64,000 bases of DNA, taken from contig NZ_FORS01000008.1 in assembly GCF_900114065.1 (NCBI RefSeq), positions 1-64,000 of the forward strand, given 5' to 3'. This DNA comes from Stutzerimonas kunmingensis. GTDB taxonomy: Bacteria > Pseudomonadota > Gammaproteobacteria > Pseudomonadales > Pseudomonadaceae. Both the position numbers and the translations under genes were made by a program. Shown one piece after another: positions 42,005 through 52,862 of this stretch. The notes under the pieces were generated by a model. The model had not been told where the DNA came from, ran no database searches, and was given only the letters and a program-made list of their open reading frames with translations. Every line of letters begins with the position of its first letter. Position 1 is the stretch's first letter.

Positions 42005-42112
42005 GGCAGATCTCCAGTGGTGAGGCTCTAGACCGCGCCATGGGTGCGACGTTCCCGTTGCTGCGGCCTTGCAGCACGCAGCATAGGCTCGAATCGGTGG
42101 GCGCGGAATGCC

Positions 42113-42313
42113 TCAGCGCCAGAACGGCTTGTCCAGCTCTGCCGAGCGGTCGCTATGGCTGATGCCGACATCCGCCAGCTGGCGGTCGTCAAGCTGCGCC
42201 AGTTGCTGCCGGGTACGGTAGTTGCGTTGCCAGCGCTGCAATACTTGCAGCAGCTGTAGCCAGTTGCGGCGGGCGCGGGTGGCGACATACGGACGAGACA
42301 GCGTGCGATCCAT
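42113..42313 (-). CDS. DUF1127 small protein
   Basis: 66-aa protein ending with the DUF1127 signature RRNWLQLLQVLQRWQRNYRTRQQLAQLDDRQLADVGIS split over two helices. Such short basic proteins occur in many pseudomonads and in Alphaproteobacteria affect RNA turnover and phosphate or carbon metabolism. Role here unknown. It is 108 bp upstream of the DUF2388 genes on the same strand. Confidence 0.85.
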   Translation of the reverse strand: MDRTLSRPYVATRARRNWLQLLQVLQRWQRNYRTRQQLAQLDDRQLADVGISHSDRSAELDKPFWR

Positions 42314-42478
42314 GCTGCGCTCCTTCCCGGTGTGACCGGGTACGGGTTATGGGAGAACAGGATCGCGCGCGTCAGCCAAGTGCAACAGCCACAGGGATTC
42401 TCGATTGTGCCGGTGCAGTTCCAGAAATGGATGCAACTGTATTGGTCGCGAACGCGCCAACTGTTTTCGCTGCGCTGC

Positions 42479-43279
42479 TTATCGGTCCGGTGTTCGTGCC
42501 AGAGCGCCTGGTGTGGTGCCGAACTGCTGACCGAACGCGGCGATAAACGCCGAGGTGGATTCGTAGCCGCAGGCCAGCGCGACATCGGTAACCGGCTGGC
42601 CCTGCTCCAGCAGAGGGAGCGCGCTGAGCAGGCGCAGACGCTGGCGCCAGGCGCGGAAGCTGAGGCCGGTGTCACGCTGGAACTGGCGGGTCAGGGTTTT
42701 CTCCGAGACCTGCAGGCGCTCGCTCCATTGCTTCAGGCTGAGTGAAAGATCGGGCTGCTCATAGAGCGCTTCGCACAGCTGACGAAGCCGGGCATCCCCG
42801 GGCCAGGGCAGGGAATAGCCGATTGCCGGCGCCGCCCGCAGCTGGTCCAGCAGCACCGCTGCCAGGCGGCCTTCGGCACCTTGCTCGTCATATTCCGCCG
42901 GCAGCGCGCCAAAGGCGCGGATCAGCTCGCGCAGCAGTGGGCTGACCGCGAGTACCTGGCAATGCTCGGGCGCCCAGGCCACGGCGCGCTGGTCGATGTA
43001 CAGGCTGCGCATCTCGGTGTGCGGCGAGCTGATCACCTCGTGCAGCAGGCCCGGCGGAATCAGGATGGCGCGCTGCGGCGGAGCGAGAAAGCGCCCACGC
43101 TCGGTATGCACGCGCAGCACGCCGCTGATGGCGTAGGACAGCTGTGCCCAGGGATGGCTGTGGCGTGGCGTGGTGGTTCGCTCAGCCAGGGATTCGCTGC
43201 GGGCGAAGAGCGGGCGCGGCAGTGCATCCATGGCTGGGATGCTGCGTTGCACGAGGCTGCCTTGTCCTTTTCTCGACAT
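42479..43279 (-). CDS. AraC-family transcriptional regulator with cupin domain
   Basis: 266-aa regulator. N-terminal cupin sensor (PRHSHPWAQLSYAISGVLRVHTERGRF...AILIPPGLLHEV), C-terminal double HTH (~165-260; LSLKQWSERLQVSEKTLTRQFQRDTG and VTDVALACGYESTSAFIAAFGQQFG). It is divergent from the symporter gene at 43367 (87 bp), which it probably controls. Ligand unknown. Confidence 0.9.
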   Translation of the reverse strand: MSRKGQGSLVQRSIPAMDALPRPLFARSESLAERTTTPRHSHPWAQLSYAISGVLRVHTERGRFLAPPQRAILIPPGLLHEVISSPHTEMRSLYIDQRAVAWAPEHCQVLAVSPLLRELIRAFGALPAEYDEQGAEGRLAAVLLDQLRAAPAIGYSLPWPGDARLRQLCEALYEQPDLSLSLKQWSERLQVSEKTLTRQFQRDTGLSFRAWRQRLRLLSALPLLEQGQPVTDVALACGYESTSAFIAAFGQQFGTTPGALARTPDR

Positions 43280-43366
43280 TTGTCTGGCTTATGGCGTTAG
43301 TCGGATATGCAGCGCGACAGTAGACTCGCTGGCAACCTGCCACAAGCCACACAATCAGGAGCGCCC

Positions 43367-44356
43367 ATGGCCAGACCTCGCCTGTTACCGGACAACTTCA
43401 CTCTGGCCCTGCTCGGTGCGGTGGCCATCGCCACGCTGCTGCCAGCGCGGGGGCAGGGCGTGGCGGTATTCGAGTGGATCACCAACCTGGCCATAGGTCT
43501 GCTGTTCTTCATGCACGGCGCCAAGCTCTCGGGCAGTGCGATCCTCGCCGGCATGGGCCATTGGCGCCTGCATCTCCTGGTGTTCAGCTGCACCTTCGTG
43601 CTGTTCCCCCTGCTCGGCCTGGCGCTGCGCCCGCTGCTGACGCCGATGATCGGCGCCGAGCTGTACCTGGGCATGCTCTACCTCTGTGCCTTGCCGGCCA
43701 CGGTGCAGTCGGCCATCGCCTTCACCTCGCTGGCGCGCGGCAACATCCCAGCGGCGGTATGCAGCGCGGCGGCTTCCAGCCTGATCGGCATCTTCCTCAC
43801 GCCGCTGCTGGTACTGCTGCTGATGGGCGCGCAGGGCGAAGGCGACTCGACGCTGGATGCCATCGGCAAGATCGTCGTGCAGCTGCTGCTGCCGTTCATC
43901 GCCGGGCAGATCGCGCGGCGCTGGATTGGCGACTGGGTGGCGCGCAACAAGGGCTGGCTAAAGAACGTCGACCAGAGCTCTATCCTGCTGGTGGTCTACA
44001 CCGCGTTCAGCCATGCGGTGGTCGAGGGCATCTGGCAGCAGGTGCCGCTGCCGCAGCTGCTGGGTCTGGTGCTGGCCTGCTGTCTGCTGCTGGCGCTGGC
44101 CCTGCTGATTACCTGGCTGGCGGCGCGCTGGCTGGACTTCGATCTGGAGGACCGCATCACCATTCTCTTCGCCGGCTCGAAGAAGAGCCTGGCCACCGGC
44201 ATCCCCATGGCGCAGGTGCTGTTCGCCGGCGGTGCGCTGGGCACGCTGATCCTGCCATTGATGCTGTTTCACCAGATTCAGCTGATGGTATGCGCGGTAC
44301 TGGCGCAGCGCTATGCGTCGCGACCAGAAACAACAGCGGTCGCAAAAGCGGGCTGA
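43367..44356 (+). CDS. Bile acid:sodium symporter family transporter
   Basis: 329-aa membrane protein with 9-10 helices of the BASS/SbtA-like fold (DUF4137/YfeH type). ITNLAIGLLFFMHGAKLSG and the conserved late segment ITILFAGSKKSLATGIPMAQVLF are characteristic. AGGAG precedes ATG 43367. It would move an organic anion with sodium; the substrate is not predictable. Divergent AraC regulator upstream. Confidence 0.87.
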   Translation: MARPRLLPDNFTLALLGAVAIATLLPARGQGVAVFEWITNLAIGLLFFMHGAKLSGSAILAGMGHWRLHLLVFSCTFVLFPLLGLALRPLLTPMIGAELYLGMLYLCALPATVQSAIAFTSLARGNIPAAVCSAAASSLIGIFLTPLLVLLLMGAQGEGDSTLDAIGKIVVQLLLPFIAGQIARRWIGDWVARNKGWLKNVDQSSILLVVYTAFSHAVVEGIWQQVPLPQLLGLVLACCLLLALALLITWLAARWLDFDLEDRITILFAGSKKSLATGIPMAQVLFAGGALGTLILPLMLFHQIQLMVCAVLAQRYASRPETTAVAKAG

Positions 44357-44476
44357 ATCGAAGCCAATCAGCGGCGGATTCGTGACTGCAGCGCAAAGAT
44401 CATTTGCCCGTTACGGTCTGGGAGCGGTGCGCAGGGGTGGCTAAGCTGCGCGCCATTCTGTTGCTGAGGCATTCCC

Positions 44477-45067
44477 ATGAAGAAGATTCTGCTACTCAAC
44501 GGCGGCAAGGCCTTCGCCCACTCGGCCGGCCAGTACAACGCCACGCTGCATCAGGCAGCCATCGAAACCCTGACCGCGGCCGGCTTCGAGGTCCGCACCA
44601 CCGAGATCGATGCCGGCTACGACGTGCAGCAGGAAGTCGAAAAGATCCTCTGGGCCGACGCGCTGATCTATCAGATGCCCGGCTGGTGGATGGGCGCACC
44701 CTGGACGGTGAAGAAATACCTGGACGAGGTGTTCACCGCCGGCCACGGCAGCCTCTACGCCAACGACGGCCGCACCCGCTCCGACGCCTCGCAGAAGTAC
44801 GGCAGCGGCGGTCTGCTGCAGGGCAAACGCTACATGATCTCCGCCACCTGGAATGCGCCGCAGCAGGCCTTCGACGACCCCAGCGATTTCTTCGCCGGCA
44901 AGGGCGTGGATGCCGTCTACCTGCCGTTTCACAAGGCCAACGAGTTTCTCGGCATGCAGGGCTTGCCGACCTTCCTCAGTGTCGATGTGATGAGACGGCC
45001 GCAGATCGAGGCGGATGTCGCACGCTATCGGCGGCACCTGGGCGAGGTGTTCGGCTTCAGTGTCTGA
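44477..45067 (+). CDS. mdaB: NADPH:quinone reductase MdaB
   Basis: 196-aa flavodoxin-fold enzyme. Start MKKILLLNGGKAFAHSAGQYN and core IYQMPGWWMGAPWTVKKYLDEVFTAGHG are typical of MdaB, which reduces quinones with NADPH by two electrons and protects against oxidative stress. Length matches E. coli MdaB (~193 aa). Monocistronic; a terminator shared with pntB follows. Confidence 0.92.
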   Translation: MKKILLLNGGKAFAHSAGQYNATLHQAAIETLTAAGFEVRTTEIDAGYDVQQEVEKILWADALIYQMPGWWMGAPWTVKKYLDEVFTAGHGSLYANDGRTRSDASQKYGSGGLLQGKRYMISATWNAPQQAFDDPSDFFAGKGVDAVYLPFHKANEFLGMQGLPTFLSVDVMRRPQIEADVARYRRHLGEVFGFSV

Positions 45068-45086
45068 CCTTCGCGTCAGGCAAAGA

Positions 45087-45122
45087 AAAAACCCCTCGCG
45101 GCAAGGGCCGGGAGGGGTTTTT
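45087..45122. terminator. Shared terminator of mdaB and pntB
   Basis: AAAAACCCCTC, 14-nt loop, GAGGGGTTTTT: an 11-bp stem with A and T runs between the convergent genes. Confidence 0.85.
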
Positions 45123-45140
45123 CGTTTCAGCGCGAGGCGA

Positions 45141-46577
45141 TCACTCCACGGCCTTGACCATATCCTCGACCACCTTCTTGGCGTCGCCGAAGACCATCAT
45201 GGTCTTGTCCATGTAGAACAGCTCGTTGTCCAGGCCGGCGTAGCCGCTGGCCATGGAGCGCTTGTTGACGATGACCGTCTTGGCCTTGTACGCCTCGAGG
45301 ATCGGCATGCCGGCGATCGGCGACTTCGGATCGTTCTTCGCCGCTGGGTTGACCACGTCGTTGGCGCCGAGCACCAGCACCACGTCGGCCTGGCCGAACT
45401 CCGAGTTGATGTCCTCCATCTCGAAGACCTGCTCGTAGGGCACCTCGGCTTCGGCCAGCAGCACGTTCATGTGCCCCGGCATGCGGCCGGCGACCGGGTG
45501 GATCGCGTACTTCACGGTCACGCCCATGTGCGTCAGCTTCTCGGCCAGTTCCATCAGCGCGTGCTGCGCGCGGGCCACCGCCAGGCCGTAGCCCGGGACG
45601 ATGATCACGGTGTCGGCGTTGGTCAGCAGGAAGGCGGCATCGTCGGCCGAACCGGACTTCACGTTGCGCTCCAGCTGTGCGCCCGCCGGGCCGCCGGCAT
45701 CCGCGTCAGCACCGAAGCCGCCGAGGATCACGTTGAAGAACGAGCGGTTCATCGCCTTGCACATGATGTACGAGAGGATCGCGCCGGAAGAGCCCACAAG
45801 CGAGCCGGCGATGATCAGCATCGAGTTGTTCAGCGAGAAGCCGATACCGGCGGCCGCCCAGCCCGAATACGAGTTGAGCATCGACACCACCACCGGCATG
45901 TCCGCACCGCCGATGGGGATGATGATCAGCACGCCGATGACGAACGCCAGCGCCACCAGGATGGCGAAGGCGGTCAGGTTGCCGGTGAAGGTGTAGACCA
46001 GGCCCAGGCCGACGATCGCCAGGCCCACGGCCAGGTTGACCATGTGCTGGCCCTTGAATACCACCGGGGCGCCCTGGAACAGGCGAAACTTGTACTTGCC
46101 CGAGAGCTTGCCGAAGGCGATCACCGAACCGGAGAAGGTGATGGCACCGATAGCAGCGCCGAGGAACAGCTCCAGGCGGTTACCCACCGGAATGGCGTAG
46201 CCGATCTGCTCGACGATGCCCAGCGACTGCGGCTCGACCACCGCGGCGATGGCGATGAATACCGCGGCCAGGCCGATCATGCTGTGCATGAAGGCGACCA
46301 GCTCGGGCATCTTGGTCATCTCGACGCGCTTGGCCATGACGGTGCCGACGCTGCCGCCGATCAGCAGGCCGACGATCACGTAGCCGATGCCGGCGGTGGC
46401 CAGCTCGCTGCCGAGCTTGAAGATCAGGCCGACCGTGGTGAGCACGGCGAGGCCCATGCCGATCATGCCGAACAGGTTGCCGCGTCTTGAGGTGGTGGGG
46501 TGGGAAAGGCCCTTCAGTGCCTGGATGAAGCACACCGAGGCGACCAGATAGAGCAGGGTGATCAGGTTCATGCTCAT
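45141..46577 (-). CDS. pntB: NAD(P) transhydrogenase subunit beta
   Basis: 478-aa proton-translocating transhydrogenase beta subunit: ~9 membrane helices (1-~290) and the NADP-binding domain III (VIIVPGYGLAVARAQHAL, GRMPGHMNVLLAEAEVPYEQV and DVVLVLGANDVVNPAA). It exchanges hydride between NADH and NADP coupled to proton flow. Last gene of pntAA-pntAB-pntB, 3 bp after pntAB. Confidence 0.96.
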   Translation of the reverse strand: MSMNLITLLYLVASVCFIQALKGLSHPTTSRRGNLFGMIGMGLAVLTTVGLIFKLGSELATAGIGYVIVGLLIGGSVGTVMAKRVEMTKMPELVAFMHSMIGLAAVFIAIAAVVEPQSLGIVEQIGYAIPVGNRLELFLGAAIGAITFSGSVIAFGKLSGKYKFRLFQGAPVVFKGQHMVNLAVGLAIVGLGLVYTFTGNLTAFAILVALAFVIGVLIIIPIGGADMPVVVSMLNSYSGWAAAGIGFSLNNSMLIIAGSLVGSSGAILSYIMCKAMNRSFFNVILGGFGADADAGGPAGAQLERNVKSGSADDAAFLLTNADTVIIVPGYGLAVARAQHALMELAEKLTHMGVTVKYAIHPVAGRMPGHMNVLLAEAEVPYEQVFEMEDINSEFGQADVVLVLGANDVVNPAAKNDPKSPIAGMPILEAYKAKTVIVNKRSMASGYAGLDNELFYMDKTMMVFGDAKKVVEDMVKAVE

Positions 46578-46580
46578 GGC

Positions 46581-46898
46581 TTACTTGCCCTCCGCCTTGG
46601 CCGCACTGCGGTCCTTCTTCTTGAACATTTCCAGCATGCGGCGGGTGACCAGGAAGCCCCCGAACACGTTGACCGCGGCCAGCGCCACGGCCAGGGTGCC
46701 CATGGCCTTGCCCAGCGGGGTGACGGTGAGCGCGGCGGCCAGCATGGCGCCGACGATGACGATCGCCGAAATCGCGTTGGTGACTGCCATCAGCGGAGTG
46801 TGCAGGGCCGGGGTGACGTTCCAGACCACGTGGTAGCCGACGTAGATCGCCAGCACGAAGATGATCAGGTTGTAGATGCCGTCCGAAATCAGATCCAT
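46581..46898 (-). CDS. pntAB: NAD(P) transhydrogenase subunit alpha, membrane part
   Basis: 105-aa protein with 3 helices, the membrane domain of the alpha subunit encoded separately. The segments [30 protein letters not shown] and [13 protein letters not shown] are conserved. In E. coli this is fused to the NAD domain; the split form is usual in Pseudomonas. It lies 13 bp after pntAA and 3 bp before pntB. Confidence 0.95.
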   Translation of the reverse strand: MDLISDGIYNLIIFVLAIYVGYHVVWNVTPALHTPLMAVTNAISAIVIVGAMLAAALTVTPLGKAMGTLAVALAAVNVFGGFLVTRRMLEMFKKKDRSAAKAEGK

Positions 46899-46911
46899 GT
46901 TCGCGTCTCCC

Positions 46912-48033
<1,122 letters not shown>

Positions 48034-48553
48034 TGTTGTTGTTCTCCTGCGTGATCATGACCGGTGCTGCGGCGAACCGCGCACCGACGTGCTTTTCACC
48101 CGCCCGCTGCTCTGGCGAACGGGGTATGGAACAGGTGAAGCCAGCCGGGCGATGCGCAAAACGGATCGCCCGGCGCGGCATTCTGCAAGCCTTGAAAAAA
48201 TCAAACAACTGTTTCAATCAAACGATTGTATTTGACGCGCCGGTCGCAGGATGACTGCCTGTTTTCCGTGCTTCGCTGCAGATTGCGTCCTGTTTGGCTC
48301 TGCGTACGACCAATTCGTCCGCGCCAGGCACACGACACGGCCGCATCATGAATGACGCGCCATTGACGGGGTATTCGTCAGCGGTGCCAAGCATCTCCGA
48401 CCTTGGTGTCGGGTTAAGTCGATATGCGGGAAAAACGCGCGCACGTTGAAATGTCATTCAATCCTTGTAGTCCAACTAGGCTGGTTGGACCCGATTGGAG
48501 TGTTTCGAACGCAGTGACGTCGGGTCGCTGCGTGTCGCTGGTGGAGCTGGACG
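48034..48553. other. Divergent intergenic region between pntAA and gspE
   Basis: 520 bp without a convincing gene. It holds the pnt promoter with the PsrA-like site at 48202-48215 and the upstream region of the T2SS operon. Short open frames on both strands have no recognisable domain. Confidence 0.5.
48202..48215. promoter_or_regulatory. PsrA-like operator upstream of pntAA
   Basis: CAAAC-AACT-GTTTC fits the PsrA consensus (G/C)AAAC-N2-4-GTTT(G/C). It lies in an AT-rich tract about 170 bp before pntAA. PsrA is the fatty-acid-responsive TetR-type regulator of pseudomonads. Binding is inferred from sequence only. Confidence 0.4.
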
Positions 48554-50068
48554 ATGCCCGAACTCGATGTAAACGAAGTCACCACGCTGCTCGAACAGCC
48601 GGCCCAGCGCCGCCTGCCGTTCGCCTTTGCGCGCCGGCACGGTGTGATCCTGCTGGAGCGTGGCGGCGAGCTGCACCTCGGCCTGCGCGAGGGCGCCGCG
48701 CTGACGGCGGTGCAGGAGGCGCAGCGGGTCGTTGGTATGCGTCTGCCGATGCAATGGTTAGCGCAGGCTGATTTCGATCAGGCGCTCGGTGCCGCCTACC
48801 AGCACGATTCCTCGGCGGCGATGTTGATGGTCGAGGGGCTGGGCAACGACCTGGACCTGGCCAGCCTGGCCGATCAGATCCAGGAAACCGAGGACCTGTT
48901 GGAGCAGGAGGACGACGCGCCGATCATTCGCCTGATCAACGCCATCCTCGGCGAGGCGATCAACGAGAACGCCTCGGATATCCATATCGAAACCTTCGAG
49001 AAGCGCCTGGTGATCCGCTTTCGCGTTGATGGCATCCTCCGTGAAGTGGTGCAGCCCAAGCGCGAGCTGGCGGCGCTGCTGGTGTCGCGGATCAAGGTCA
49101 TGGCCAAGCTGGACATCGCCGAGAAGCGCATCCCGCAGGACGGGCGCATCTCGCTGCGCGTCGGCGGCCGCGAGGTTGACATCCGTGTCTCCACGCTGCC
49201 CTCGGCCAATGGCGAGCGGGTGGTGTTGCGTCTCCTAGACAAGCAGGCCGGTCGCCTGACCCTGCGCCATCTGGGTATGAACGAGCAGGATCGCGACCAC
49301 CTGGAGCGGGCGGTGAAGAAACCGCACGGCATCATTCTGGTCACCGGCCCCACCGGGTCGGGCAAGACCACCACGCTCTACGCCGCGCTGACCACGTTGA
49401 ATGACCGCACGCGCAACATCCTCACCGTCGAGGACCCCATCGAATACCACCTCGAAGGCATCGGCCAGACCCAGGTCAACACCAAGGTCGACATGACCTT
49501 CGCCCGCGGCCTGCGCGCCATCCTGCGCCAGGACCCTGACGTGGTGATGGTCGGTGAGATCCGCGACCAGGAAACCGCTGACATGGCGGTGCAGGCCTCG
49601 CTCACCGGCCACCTGGTGCTCTCCACGCTGCACACCAACAGCGCCATCGGCGCCGTCACACGGCTGGTGGACATGGGCGTCGAGCCGTTCCTGATCTCCT
49701 CCTCGCTGCTCGGCGTACTGGCCCAGCGCCTCGTACGGGTGTTGTGCAATGACTGCAAGCGCGCCTACGTCGCCGATGCCGCCGAGTGCCAGCTGCTCGG
49801 GGCCAGCCTGGCCGAGGCGCCGACGCTGTATCACGCCGAAGGCTGCGAGCAGTGCCGGGGCCTCGGTTACCGCGGGCGTACCGGCATCTATGAGCTGGTG
49901 CTGTTCGACGACGCCCTGCGCACCATGGTGCACACCCGCGCCAGCGAGCAGGACATGCTGCGTCACGCTCGGATCTTGGGTCCGAGCATCCGCGACGACG
50001 GCCTGCGCAAGGTGCGCGAGGGGGTGACCACCATCGAGGAAGTGCTGAGGGTGACGCGTGAGGAGTGA
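48554..50068 (+). CDS. gspE: Type II secretion ATPase GspE
   Basis: 504-aa cytosolic hexameric ATPase that powers pseudopilus assembly. N-terminal GspE-N domain (1-~110), Walker [10 protein letters not shown] near 263-271, Asp box [35 protein letters not shown], His box [15 protein letters not shown], and the tetracysteine zinc site CNDC...CEQC (~397-437). ATG 48554 follows GGAGCTGGAC. First gene of the T2SS operon. Confidence 0.95.
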   Translation: MPELDVNEVTTLLEQPAQRRLPFAFARRHGVILLERGGELHLGLREGAALTAVQEAQRVVGMRLPMQWLAQADFDQALGAAYQHDSSAAMLMVEGLGNDLDLASLADQIQETEDLLEQEDDAPIIRLINAILGEAINENASDIHIETFEKRLVIRFRVDGILREVVQPKRELAALLVSRIKVMAKLDIAEKRIPQDGRISLRVGGREVDIRVSTLPSANGERVVLRLLDKQAGRLTLRHLGMNEQDRDHLERAVKKPHGIILVTGPTGSGKTTTLYAALTTLNDRTRNILTVEDPIEYHLEGIGQTQVNTKVDMTFARGLRAILRQDPDVVMVGEIRDQETADMAVQASLTGHLVLSTLHTNSAIGAVTRLVDMGVEPFLISSSLLGVLAQRLVRVLCNDCKRAYVADAAECQLLGASLAEAPTLYHAEGCEQCRGLGYRGRTGIYELVLFDDALRTMVHTRASEQDMLRHARILGPSIRDDGLRKVREGVTTIEEVLRVTREE

Positions 50069-50218
50069 GGGGATGAGGTTGATTCCGACGCGCCCGCAGA
50101 GGCATCCGCAGCCTGACCGACATCGCATGGTGGTGCCATTCGCGGCTGCTCCCTCGGCTGTGCGGTGTCTGTGTAGCGGCGCTCTCGACCGCGGATCGCC
50201 GCTGTTGGAGACCGCCTG

Positions 50219-51433
50219 ATGGCTGCCTTCGAATACCTCGCCCTCGACCCCCGCGGCCGCGAGCAGAAGGGGCTGATCGAGGCTGACAGCCCGCGTCAGG
50301 CGCGCCAGTTGCTGCGCGAGAAGCAGTGGGCACCGCTGGAGGTGAAGCAGGCCAAGTCCAAGGAAGACGTCAGCCGTGGCGGCCTGAGTTTCGGCCGCGG
50401 CCTGTCGGCGCGCGATCTGGCATTGGTCACCCGGCAGCTGGCGACGCTGGTGCAGGCCGCGCTGCCGATCGAGGAAGCCTTGCGCGCGGCAGCGGCACAG
50501 TCCACCTCGGCGAAGATCAAATCGATGCTGCTGGCCGTGCGTGCGCGGGTGATGGAAGGCCACAGCCTGGCTGCGGCCCTGCGCGAATATCCGTCGGCGT
50601 TTCCCGAGCTCTATCGCGCCACCGTGGCGGCGGGGGAGCATGCCGGCCATCTCGGGCTGGTGCTCGATCAGCTCGCCGACTACACCGATCAGCGTCAGCA
50701 GTCGCGGCAGAAGATCCAGCTGGCGCTGCTCTATCCGGTGATCCTGATGGTCGCCTCGCTGGCCATCGTCGTGCTCCTGCTCGGCTACGTGGTGCCGGAC
50801 GTGGTCAAGGTGTTCGTCAACACCGGCCAGGAATTGCCGGCGTTGACCCGCGGCTTGATCGCTACCAGCGACGTGGTGAAGAACTGGGGCTGGCTGATCG
50901 TGCTCGGTCTCATCGCCGCGTTCCTCGCCATGCGCGCGGCATTGCGCGACCCGGCGCTGCGCCTGCGCTGGCATGCGTTCATTCTGCGGATACCGCTGAT
51001 CGGTCGACTGAGCCGGGCGACCAATACCGCGCGCTTCGCCTCGACCCTGGCGATCCTCACCAAGAGCGGCGTGCCGCTGGTGGAAGCGCTGTCCATCGCC
51101 GCCGCGGTGATCGCCAATCTGCGCATCCGCGAGCGGGTGGTGGAGGCGGCGCAGAAAGTGCGCGAAGGCAGCAGCCTGACCCGCGCCCTGGATGCCACCG
51201 GCGAATTCCCGCCGATGATGCTGCACATGATCGCCAGCGGCGAGAAATCCGGTGAACTGGATCAGATGCTGGCGCGAACCGCGCGCAACCAGGAGAACGA
51301 CCTCGCTGCCCAGGTGTCTCTGCTGGTCGGCCTGTTCGAACCGTTCATGCTGGTGTTCATGGGGGCTGTGGTGCTGGTCATCGTGCTGGCGATCCTGATG
51401 CCAATCCTCTCTCTCAACCAACTGGTGGGGTAA
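50219..51433 (+). CDS. gspF: Type II secretion inner-membrane platform protein GspF
   Basis: 404-aa polytopic protein with two GspF repeats (TRQLATLVQAALPIEEALRAAA and FASTLAILTKSGVPLVEALSIAA) and three membrane helices (~170-195, ~220-240, ~375-400). It anchors GspE at the membrane. It is separated from gspE by 150 bp that holds no gene, and followed by gspG after 5 bp. Confidence 0.94.
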   Translation: MAAFEYLALDPRGREQKGLIEADSPRQARQLLREKQWAPLEVKQAKSKEDVSRGGLSFGRGLSARDLALVTRQLATLVQAALPIEEALRAAAAQSTSAKIKSMLLAVRARVMEGHSLAAALREYPSAFPELYRATVAAGEHAGHLGLVLDQLADYTDQRQQSRQKIQLALLYPVILMVASLAIVVLLLGYVVPDVVKVFVNTGQELPALTRGLIATSDVVKNWGWLIVLGLIAAFLAMRAALRDPALRLRWHAFILRIPLIGRLSRATNTARFASTLAILTKSGVPLVEALSIAAAVIANLRIRERVVEAAQKVREGSSLTRALDATGEFPPMMLHMIASGEKSGELDQMLARTARNQENDLAAQVSLLVGLFEPFMLVFMGAVVLVIVLAILMPILSLNQLVG

Positions 51434-51438
51434 CGACA

Positions 51439-51873
51439 ATGAAGTTGCAACGACGCACGCAAGGGGGCTTCACCCTCATCGAAATCATGGTGGTGGTGGT
51501 CATCCTCGGCATTCTCGCCGCGCTGGTGGTGCCGCAGGTGATGAGCCGCCCGGATCAGGCCAAGGTCACCGTGGCCAAGGGCGACATCAAGGCCGTCGCC
51601 GCCGCGCTGGACATGTACAAGCTGGACAATTTCGCCTACCCGAGCACCCAGCAGGGGCTGGAGGCGCTGGTGAAGAAGCCTTCCGGCAACCCGCAGCCGA
51701 AGAACTGGAACCGCGATGGCTATCTCAAGCGCCTGCCAAAGGACCCATGGGGCAACGACTACCAGTACCTCTCGCCAGGTACCCAGGGCCAGTTCGACCT
51801 CTACTCCTTCGGCGCCGACGGCAAACCCGGCGGCAGCGACCTTAACGCCGACATCGGTAACTGGGACCTCTAA
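51439..51873 (+). CDS. gspG: Major pseudopilin GspG
   Basis: 144-aa prepilin-like protein. The type IV leader ends G^FTLIEIMVVVVILGILAALVVP with Glu5. C-terminal calcium-site region DPWGNDYQYLSPG and GADGKPGG is typical of GspG. It polymerises into the pseudopilus after cleavage by the prepilin peptidase, which is not in this window. Confidence 0.96.
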   Translation: MKLQRRTQGGFTLIEIMVVVVILGILAALVVPQVMSRPDQAKVTVAKGDIKAVAAALDMYKLDNFAYPSTQQGLEALVKKPSGNPQPKNWNRDGYLKRLPKDPWGNDYQYLSPGTQGQFDLYSFGADGKPGGSDLNADIGNWDL

Positions 51874-51876
51874 TCG

Positions 51877-52446
51877 ATGCGGCAGCGCGCCCGCGCCTTC
51901 ACGCTGATCGAACTGCTGGTGGTGATCGTCCTGCTGGGCATTCTGGTCAGCGTGGCGGTGCTCAGCGTCGGCGGTTCGAGTACCTCGCGCGAGCTGCGTG
52001 ACGAGGCGCGGCGACTGGCTGCGCTGATCGGCGTGCTCAGCGACGAGGCGGTACTCGACAGTCGCGAATACGGCCTGCTGGTCAACAGCGAGGGTTACCG
52101 GGTGCTGCGCTACGACGAGGCGGCCACGCGCTGGCTGGAAGTCGAGCGACGCAAGGTGCACAAGGTGCCGGAGTGGATGCGCCTGGATCTGGAACTGGAC
52201 GGCACGCCGCTGGAACTGGTGGCCCCAACCCAGCGCGAGGACGACCGCGCCGGGCTGTCCGGAGACGGCGAGCGAACGGCACGCCGCGCATCACGGCTGG
52301 AGCCACAGCTGCTAATCCTTTCCAGCGGCGAGCTTTCGCCGTTCAGCCTGCGCCTGTCCGAACGCCAGCAGCGCGGCGGTGGCTGGCTGGTCACCAGCGA
52401 CGGCTTCCGTCTGCCTGAGGCGCGAGTCATCGAGGACAGGCGATGA
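51877..52446 (+). CDS. gspH: Minor pseudopilin GspH
   Basis: 189-aa minor pseudopilin with leader RARA^FTLIELLVVIVLLGILVSVAVL; the residue before the cut is Ala, not the usual Gly, which the peptidase accepts less well. The remainder has the GspH pattern ELRDEARRLAALIGVLSDEAVLDSREYGL. Overlaps gspI by 4 bp. Confidence 0.9.
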   Translation: MRQRARAFTLIELLVVIVLLGILVSVAVLSVGGSSTSRELRDEARRLAALIGVLSDEAVLDSREYGLLVNSEGYRVLRYDEAATRWLEVERRKVHKVPEWMRLDLELDGTPLELVAPTQREDDRAGLSGDGERTARRASRLEPQLLILSSGELSPFSLRLSERQQRGGGWLVTSDGFRLPEARVIEDRR

Positions 52447-52862
52447 GCAGACGCCTGGCCAGGGCCGGCCGTGGCTTCACCCTGCTCGAAGTGCTGGTCG
52501 CACTGGCGATCTTCGCCAGCGTGTCGGCCGTGGTGCTCACCGCTGCCGGCCGCAGCCTTACCAATGCTGGGCGGCTGGAGGAACTGACCCTAGCCGGCTG
52601 GATCGCCGACAACCGCATCAGCGAACTGCAGTTGCAGCAGATTCCTCCCTCCATTGGCCGTGAGACCCAGGAGTTGGATTACGGCAGCCGCAAGTGGCAA
52701 ACGCTCAGCGAAATCGAGGCCAGCGCCGACCCTGGCCTGCTGCGCGTCACCGTTTGGGTCGCGCTGCAGACGCCGCGCGGGCGCAGCGGCTCGGTGTCTG
52801 AGCGAGCGGTGACCAGTCTCACCGGCTTCATTGCGATCGGCCCGGGAGTGGCGCGCCAATGA
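52443..52862 (+). CDS. gspI: Minor pseudopilin GspI
   Basis: 139-aa minor pseudopilin. Leader G^FTLLEVLVALAIFASVSAVVL, then LAGWIADNRISELQLQQIPPS, as in GspI/XcpV. It starts the pseudopilus tip complex with GspJ and GspK. Overlaps both neighbours by 4 bp. Confidence 0.93.
   Translation: MSRRLARAGRGFTLLEVLVALAIFASVSAVVLTAAGRSLTNAGRLEELTLAGWIADNRISELQLQQIPPSIGRETQELDYGSRKWQTLSEIEASADPGLLRVTVWVALQTPRGRSGSVSERAVTSLTGFIAIGPGVARQ

Noticed and set aside
42041-42112. Repeated CGTTCCCGTTGCTGCGGCC-type sequence upstream of the DUF2388 genes as a possible operator
   Set aside because: No clear symmetry or second copy; not distinguishable from background.
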